DNA from: Sphingosinicella terrae
GTDB lineage: Bacteria; Pseudomonadota; Alphaproteobacteria; Sphingomonadales; Sphingomonadaceae
Length of the DNA stretch: 64,000 nt
Assembly: GCF_003347635.1 (NCBI RefSeq)
Contig: NZ_QDFY01000004.1
Span: 124,001-188,000, forward strand
Reading direction: 5' to 3'
The notes beneath the pieces are model-generated. The model was not told the origin of the DNA. It did not search any database and was given only the letters and a program-made list of their open reading frames with translations. Positions 58,627 to 64,000 of the stretch are shown here, one piece after another; within the stretch, counting starts at the first letter, position 1; the number at the start of each line of letters is the position of its first letter. Made by a program: the position numbers and the translations under genes.

Positions 58627-61600
58627 TCAATAGTCCCGCGAATAGCGCAGGTTGACGTTGGTGCTGCTGGTCGAGCCGAACTGCGACAGCAGGCTCAGCG
58701 TTCTGGACAGCGAGATTTCGAGCTGGGTGGCGGTGAAGCCGCGTGCATCGGTGATGATCTCCACGAAGATGTCGTCGCTGAGATACATGCCGGCCGCGAC
58801 GGCGGTACCCCGCCCGGTCGTCTCGTCGGCGCCGAGAACGCGGATGCTGCTGAACCCGGTCGCCGAGCGAAGCAGGCCGAGCGGATTGAGGCCGCCGCCG
58901 CCGCCGCCACGCAGGGTATTGAGCGACGCGGCGAGTTGCACCGCCTGGAGCGCCGAAATCTCGGTCACGGAGCTTCCGAACAGGATTCGCGACACGACCT
59001 CGTCCTGCGGCAGGTTCGGCGTCGAATTGAAGGCGATCTGTGGATTGGTCGAGTCGCCGGTGACCAAGATCGCCACCTCGACCCCGTCGATGTCGCTGGT
59101 CGCCTCGAGATCGAGCTGCGGGTTGATCGGCCGTCCGCCGGTGAAGGTCACGTGGCCGCGCTCGAGATCGAAGCGGCGGCCGGCGAGGCTCAGCTCGCCC
59201 CGGATCATGTCGAGCTCTCCGACGAGCCGCGGCGTGGCAGTGGTGCCGGTCACGCGCAGGTCCGCCGACCATTCGGAATCGAGACCCATGCCCGAGACGT
59301 AGATCCGATTGTCCGCGCGCAGGCGCAGGTCGAGCTCCCACAGGCTCGGCATGGCATTGTCCGCCACTTCCTGATTGGGCGGCGCGATCGGCTCGCCGCG
59401 GCGGCGCACGCCGGCCAGCTCGCGCACCTCGGTCGCCGCCTGGCGGACGAACTGGTAGCGCACCTCGCCGAGCTCCAGCTCTCCGGCAATGCGGGCACCG
59501 GCGGGGCCATTGGTGACGGCGAGCTCGCCCGTCGCCCTCGCGCCGATATCATCGCTGCGCGCCAGCTGCGCGTTGGCGAACTGGAGCCGCACGTCCATCG
59601 GGAAGCCTTCGGCGGCGGCGAGGCTGATCCGGCCGCGTCCCGAGAGCGTCCCCTCGCCGGCGCGGCCGCTCAGCTGGACGATCTCCAGATGGGAGGCGTC
59701 GAAGCGGCCGTTGAGCGCCAGGTTGGTGATGCGGGTTCCATATTGCTCGTTGACGTAGGTGAGGTTGTCGGCCCGGACGAGGCCGACGAACTGCGGCGCC
59801 TGGACCCGCCCGCGGAAATCGGCGGCGATGACGACCGGGCCGCTGAGCTGATGCCCGGCAAGGTTGGCGAAGGACATCGGCACGTCCGCCGGGCCGTTGT
59901 AGCGGATGCCGCCGTTCAGCGGCGCCGAGAAGAGCCGGGTCGCCCAGCTGCCGGCGCCCGGCGGGAGCGGCTGGAGCGTCGCTTGGGCCCGGCCGACGAT
60001 GCTTTCGCCGCGTCGGATCACCGCGGCCATGCGGCCGCCCTCCGGCCGCAGACTGCCGGCGAAGGCGATGTTCACCGGCACCGAGCGCGTGGCGATGCCG
60101 GTCCGCGTGAAGCCGGCAATGTTGAGCCTGGCTTCGGCGCGCGGGAAGGAGCCGTCCGACGGCTGGGCGAAATCGAGGCTTCCGGTGGCGTTGCCGCCCA
60201 ATCCCAGGCCGGGCGAGAAGGCATTGAGGATCGAGAGGTCGAAGCGATCGAGCCGCGACTGGACCACGAGCCCGTCGCCCCATTCCCCGGCCAGCCGCAC
60301 ACGCCCGTCGCGCACGGCCACCGTCACCGGATCGAGACGCCAGGCACCGTCGGCGAGGCGGATGCTTGCGGGCTCGGCGAAGCGGAACGGAATGTTGTTG
60401 ACCTGACCCTGCACGGCGGCGCGGATCAGATCCGGATTCATCTCGGCATTGGCGCCGACGCGGAACGCGACGCCGCTATGACCTTCGGCGAACAGCTGGG
60501 CGCGGCCGCTCCCGCCGCGATAATCGACATGGACGCGCGCCCGCTGGACCGAGAGATTGCCGCTGCTGAGGCCGGCGAGCTGGGCATCGCCGACGATCGA
60601 AGGCGTCGGCGTGAGGATGGCGGTGGCGCGGATGAAACCGCGCTGGATCAAGATCGGGACATCGCCGGGCGTGCGCGCGCCATTGGCATTGGCGGCCACA
60701 TCGACCCGCTGATACTGGCCGGCGGCGCTGAGCTGCACCTGTCCGGTCAGGCCCTGCCCCGCCAGGCTGAGGGTGCCGGCGAACGGCCCCGCCGGCGTCC
60801 GGACGATCCGTCCCTGGAAATCAATTCCGGCGAAGGTCAGCCGGTTGATCGCAATGGTGAGCGGCCCTCGGTTGCTCGCGATGACGACGTCGGCGGTGAA
60901 AGGCCCGTAGGCGGATTCGCCGCTCGCCTGGATCGCCCATCCCTGCGCGGTGGCCCGCACCGTCGCGGTGACGTCGCGCAAGCCGACTCCGAAGCCGGGA
61001 TTGGCCGCATTCAGCCGGATCTGCGGCGCGGACGGGCTACCGGTCACGCGGACGGTGAGCGCACCATAGCTTTCGCTGATTCCGGCGAGGGTGAGATCGA
61101 TGGTGCCGTCGGGCCTGTAGATGCCCGTGCCCGAGGTCACCCGCAGCAACGGCGCGGTCAGGCGGACATTGTCGACGCGGACCAGGCCCGACGGCTCTAC
61201 CGCGACATTGGCCGTCGCGGTCATCGGGCCGCCCAGCAAATCGGCCACCGTGGTGTTGTCGATGCGCCGCGAGCGCGCGGCGATCCGGCCCCGCAGACCG
61301 AAGCCGCCGGCCTCGCTGGTCAAATCGAGATTGGCGTTGAGATCGAACAGGCCGACGCCGTCGACGAGATAATTGTTCACCCGTCCCTGCAGACCGGCAA
61401 GATATTGCCCGGTCGAAAAGTCGAGCGCCAAGGCGAGCGTGGCGTCGATCCGATCGGAGCGGATCCGGAGATTGTCCGAAACCAGCCGCGTTCCGGCGAG
61501 ACCGAGCTCGCCGTCGAGACGGACATTGGTGAGCGTACCGCCGGCCACGGCGTCGAAGCCGACGATCCGGCGCGCCTGCGCCGAGATCGGAATGATGATG

Positions 61601-62841
61601 TCCTCGGCGCGAACGCGCGCGGCGCCCCGGGCGCGAAAGCCCTCAAGCGTGGTGGTGTCGAACGTCAGCCGTGCCGCCTGCAGATCGTAGGCGACCGACG
61701 GCGTTGCGAAAGCGCCGTTCAGCACCAAAGCGAGGCGCACGTCGCGCCCGCTGAGGTCGGGCGCGATCGCGCCGGGCTGGATGAGGCGGGTCGCGAGCCG
61801 CAGATTCTCGAAGCGGTTGCGGCCGAGATCGACCAGGCCCTCCGCGGCCACGGCGAGGGCCGCACTGCTCATCCGCAACCGCAGGTCGGCGCGGCGGTTC
61901 TCGAAGGTCGTGACGAGGTCCACGAGGGTCGTCGGCGCGGTCAGCCGCTCGACCGGCCCCTCCATGAGCAGGCCGGGGCGGATCGGGCCCTGGACGGTGA
62001 AGGTGCCGTCGCGGCCGCCGATGCGGAGATTGGCGAGGCCGCGGCCACCGAGCACAGCCTGAAGCCGGCCCTGCCAATTGTCCCAATCCCCCCGGCCGTT
62101 CAGCTGGAGGTCCAGCGGCTGATCTATGCCGGAAAGGCCGGCAACGAAACCATCGCCGGGCGCGCGGACGGCGAGGCCCAGCCCAAGCCGGTTCTCGGCC
62201 GGAACCGCGTCGAGGCGGAGGCGGACGCGGTCGCCGCCCGGAAGGCCGGGCGCCGCGAGCGCAGCGAGATCGAGACCCACCTGAGCCCGCCCGTCGGCGA
62301 TTTGGATGGCGCTGTCGATCGAGAGCAGGTGCCGCTGCCCTGTGACTGGCGGATCCACCAGCAACCGACCGATACGAAGCCGCCCGACGTCGATGTCGAT
62401 GTCGGGGAGCAGCGGCGCGTTCGGGTCGCCGGGCCGCAGTTCGGGCAGACGATGCAGCCGGGCCTGGGGGATGACCAGCGAGCGAATGTCGATATGATTG
62501 CGGAAATAAGCGAGTGGGCGATAGTCGAGCTCAGCCGTGGGCGCACGAAAGAAGATCCCGCGCGGATCGCTGAGGGCGAGATCGTGCAGCGTGAGCTCGC
62601 CGAACACCGATCCTTCGATCCGCCCGACATGCACCTGAAGGCCCGACGCGGCCTCGAAATTGTTGATCTGGGTGACGATGAAGCGGCGACCCGGATCGCT
62701 GTTCAGCCAGACGAGGAAGGCGCCTGCGAGGACCAGCACCGCGAGCAAGGCGATGCCCGCCCATTTCGCGATCGTGACCGCCGGATTGCGCCGCCGGACG
62801 ATGACGACGCGGCCGTCGTCGCTGGGCGCCTGCGTCGCCAT
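58627..62841 (-). CDS. tamB: TamB, translocation and assembly module inner-membrane protein
   Basis: 1404-aa AsmA-like protein. A single N-terminal membrane helix (WAGIALLAVLVLAGAFLVWL, about 27-46) anchors it; the rest is a long periplasm-spanning beta-rich groove that helps carry phospholipids or assist outer-membrane protein insertion. The C-terminal DUF490 (TamB) domain has the marker LPQDEVVSRILFG (about 1270), GLNPLGLLRSATG and ends in LRYSRDY with an aromatic last residue. The length is normal for the family. The ATG overlaps the tamA stop by one base (TGATG), the standard tamA-tamB order. Confidence 0.94.
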   Translation of the reverse strand: MATQAPSDDGRVVIVRRRNPAVTIAKWAGIALLAVLVLAGAFLVWLNSDPGRRFIVTQINNFEAASGLQVHVGRIEGSVFGELTLHDLALSDPRGIFFRAPTAELDYRPLAYFRNHIDIRSLVIPQARLHRLPELRPGDPNAPLLPDIDIDVGRLRIGRLLVDPPVTGQRHLLSIDSAIQIADGRAQVGLDLAALAAPGLPGGDRVRLRLDAVPAENRLGLGLAVRAPGDGFVAGLSGIDQPLDLQLNGRGDWDNWQGRLQAVLGGRGLANLRIGGRDGTFTVQGPIRPGLLMEGPVERLTAPTTLVDLVTTFENRRADLRLRMSSAALAVAAEGLVDLGRNRFENLRLATRLIQPGAIAPDLSGRDVRLALVLNGAFATPSVAYDLQAARLTFDTTTLEGFRARGAARVRAEDIIIPISAQARRIVGFDAVAGGTLTNVRLDGELGLAGTRLVSDNLRIRSDRIDATLALALDFSTGQYLAGLQGRVNNYLVDGVGLFDLNANLDLTSEAGGFGLRGRIAARSRRIDNTTVADLLGGPMTATANVAVEPSGLVRVDNVRLTAPLLRVTSGTGIYRPDGTIDLTLAGISESYGALTVRVTGSPSAPQIRLNAANPGFGVGLRDVTATVRATAQGWAIQASGESAYGPFTADVVIASNRGPLTIAINRLTFAGIDFQGRIVRTPAGPFAGTLSLAGQGLTGQVQLSAAGQYQRVDVAANANGARTPGDVPILIQRGFIRATAILTPTPSIVGDAQLAGLSSGNLSVQRARVHVDYRGGSGRAQLFAEGHSGVAFRVGANAEMNPDLIRAAVQGQVNNIPFRFAEPASIRLADGAWRLDPVTVAVRDGRVRLAGEWGDGLVVQSRLDRFDLSILNAFSPGLGLGGNATGSLDFAQPSDGSFPRAEARLNIAGFTRTGIATRSVPVNIAFAGSLRPEGGRMAAVIRRGESIVGRAQATLQPLPPGAGSWATRLFSAPLNGGIRYNGPADVPMSFANLAGHQLSGPVVIAADFRGRVQAPQFVGLVRADNLTYVNEQYGTRITNLALNGRFDASHLEIVQLSGRAGEGTLSGRGRISLAAAEGFPMDVRLQFANAQLARSDDIGARATGELAVTNGPAGARIAGELELGEVRYQFVRQAATEVRELAGVRRRGEPIAPPNQEVADNAMPSLWELDLRLRADNRIYVSGMGLDSEWSADLRVTGTTATPRLVGELDMIRGELSLAGRRFDLERGHVTFTGGRPINPQLDLEATSDIDGVEVAILVTGDSTNPQIAFNSTPNLPQDEVVSRILFGSSVTEISALQAVQLAASLNTLRGGGGGGLNPLGLLRSATGFSSIRVLGADETTGRGTAVAAGMYLSDDIFVEIITDARGFTATQLEISLSRTLSLLSQFGSTSSTNVNLRYSRDY

Positions 62842-64000
62842 CAGAAGGCCTGACCGATCGAGATATAGACGGATATGCGCGATTCGCCCTCGCGTCGGCC
62901 GATCGGCGTGGCGACGTCGAGACGGATCGGCCCGAAATTGGTGTACAGCCGTCCGCCCACCCCGACGCCGAAGCGCATGCTGCTGAAAGTCGGGAACTGG
63001 CTCTCATAGACCTGGCCGGCGTCGACGAAGGCGACCACGCCATAATTGCCGAAGCGGTAGCGCCCTTCGAGCGCAAATTCGGCAAGGCTGCGGCCGCCGA
63101 GCGGCACGGAGATGGTGGCGGGTTCCTTGTCGGGCTCTTCCGGATCGAAGTCCGGGTTCGGCACGATTTCGCGCGGCCCGAGCTCCTGAAAACCGAAGCC
63201 GCGCACCGAGCCGCCTCCGCCGGCGTAGAAGCGGCGCGAAGGCGCCAGCTCGTCGCGCGGAATACCATAGATCGAGCCGAAGCGCGCGCGGCCCGCGATC
63301 ACGAAGCTGTCGCCCGCCGGGAAGTAGGCACTGCCCTCGATCAGGTTGCGGATGTAATAAAAGTCGCCATTACCGAACGAGGCTTCCGGGTTGACCCGAC
63401 TCAGCAGCCGAAAGCCCCGGGTCGGATCGAGCAGGCTGTTGGAACGGTCGTAGCCGAGCTGGCCGATCAGGCCGCCGATGAAATAGGCATCGCTGAGCGA
63501 CAGCCTGGCGCGGCCGACCCGGCTTTCGTTGGTGGCAAGGATTTCGGCGCCATAGGCGTAGGTCCACCTCTTCTGCCAGATCGGCGTCGATTCGCGGGTG
63601 ACGAGGCCGTGAAGCCGGGCGGTATAGCCCTGGAAGGCCTCGTAATCGCGCTGCCCCGCCTCGATCTGGAGCAGCAAGGCGCGATCGCGCTGATGCCAAT
63701 TGTTGCGGCGGAAGCGAAGGCTGAGATTCTGCTCGGCGGTGCCGGCGATGGCGGCGATCCTGAGCGAGCCTTCCGGCGGGAACAGGTTGCGATGCTCCCA
63801 GGCGCCTTCGAGACGGAGCCCCTCGCCGGTGCTGTAGCCGGCATTGGCGTCGATCGAGCGTGCCGGACCCGCATCCTGGCGAACGAGGATGTTCACATAT
63901 TCGGTGCCGTCGGGCGCGATCTCGCCGGTCCGAACGGTCTCGGCGGAAACGCTGTCGAAGAGGCGGGTGCTGACCATCGCTTCGCGCAGATCGTCCACCT
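62841..64000 (-). CDS. tamA: TamA, Omp85-family outer-membrane protein, 5' end outside window
   Basis: C-terminal 386 codons of a BamA/TamA-family barrel; the N-terminal signal, the POTRA domains and the true start lie beyond the right edge. The visible part begins near the end of POTRA 3 (REAMVSTRLFDSVSAETVR). It includes barrel strands (GYSTGEGLRLEGAWEHRNLF), the conserved VRGF lid-lock equivalent (GGGGSVRGFGFQELGPRE), FVDAGQVYES and GVGVGGRLYTNFGPIRLDVA, and ends in Phe. It is followed by tamB with a one-base overlap. Together they form the TAM complex linking both membranes. Confidence 0.92.
   Translation of the reverse strand, partial: VDDLREAMVSTRLFDSVSAETVRTGEIAPDGTEYVNILVRQDAGPARSIDANAGYSTGEGLRLEGAWEHRNLFPPEGSLRIAAIAGTAEQNLSLRFRRNNWHQRDRALLLQIEAGQRDYEAFQGYTARLHGLVTRESTPIWQKRWTYAYGAEILATNESRVGRARLSLSDAYFIGGLIGQLGYDRSNSLLDPTRGFRLLSRVNPEASFGNGDFYYIRNLIEGSAYFPAGDSFVIAGRARFGSIYGIPRDELAPSRRFYAGGGGSVRGFGFQELGPREIVPNPDFDPEEPDKEPATISVPLGGRSLAEFALEGRYRFGNYGVVAFVDAGQVYESQFPTFSSMRFGVGVGGRLYTNFGPIRLDVATPIGRREGESRISVYISIGQAF

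Noticed and set aside
58591-62853. Plus-strand open frame of about 1420 codons opposite tamB
   Set aside because: Antisense shadow of an intact TamB with its C-terminal domain; no family features.

Overview
The window is GC-rich chromosomal DNA. It carries several TonB-dependent receptors of the Xanthomonas/Caulobacter/Sphingomonas type, a tamA-tamB pair and a GAAC-N7-GAAC (alphaproteobacterial LexA) box. Together these point to an alphaproteobacterium, most likely of the order Sphingomonadales. This is inferred from gene content only. I saw no rRNA, tRNA, CRISPR array, integrase or transposase gene.

Layout. (1) 1-5463, minus: a two-partner secretion (TPS) locus. A LuxR-type regulator is followed by a TpsB transporter that overlaps a Gly-rich TpsA exoprotein running off the left edge. 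(2) 5591-21437: a plant-glycan locus resembling a xyloglucan utilisation locus. It holds a TonB receptor, GH97, a small lipoprotein, GH29 fucosidase, GH31 alpha-xylosidase-like with a PA14 insert, GH35 beta-galactosidase and a sodium/sugar symporter. A hydroxy-acid oxidase and a split UxaA-type sugar-acid dehydratase follow and could finish L-fucose breakdown. (3) 21539-23704: small ordinary genes. (4) 23719-36447: a complete chitin/GlcNAc locus. It has a TonB receptor, GH20 hexosaminidase, a fused EIIA-HPr-EI, an EIICB permease with a second cysteine-less EIIB, and divergent nagR-nagB-nagA. The divergent promoter region holds a phased array of TGGT half-sites. (5) 36464-44831, minus: an overlapping three-gene operon of an exported CHAT-domain (caspase-like) protein, a TpsA exoprotein and its TpsB. 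(6) 44988-58435: an accessory catabolic region with an IclR regulator, MetE-like methyltransferase, TonB receptor, CmcJ/NvfI-like oxygenase, two NTF2-fold proteins, MFS, two SDRs and a LigM-like tetrahydrofolate O-demethylase. It also holds two gene remnants. (7) 58627-64000, minus: tamB and the 3' part of tamA, with an SOS-type promoter just downstream of tamB.

How the parts work together. In locus 2 the receptor would import oligosaccharides; exo-glycosidases strip fucose, galactose and xylose; and the symporter takes sugars through the inner membrane. No endo-glucanase is present here. In locus 4 GlcNAc freed by GH20 is imported and phosphorylated by the PTS, then deacetylated by NagA and deaminated by NagB-II, under NagR. 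In locus 6 the gene set suggests breakdown of a methoxylated (perhaps lignin-derived) compound, with methyl groups passed to tetrahydrofolate.

Start codons were reassigned in many genes on the basis of Shine-Dalgarno spacing, signal peptides and ATGA/TGATG-type overlaps.
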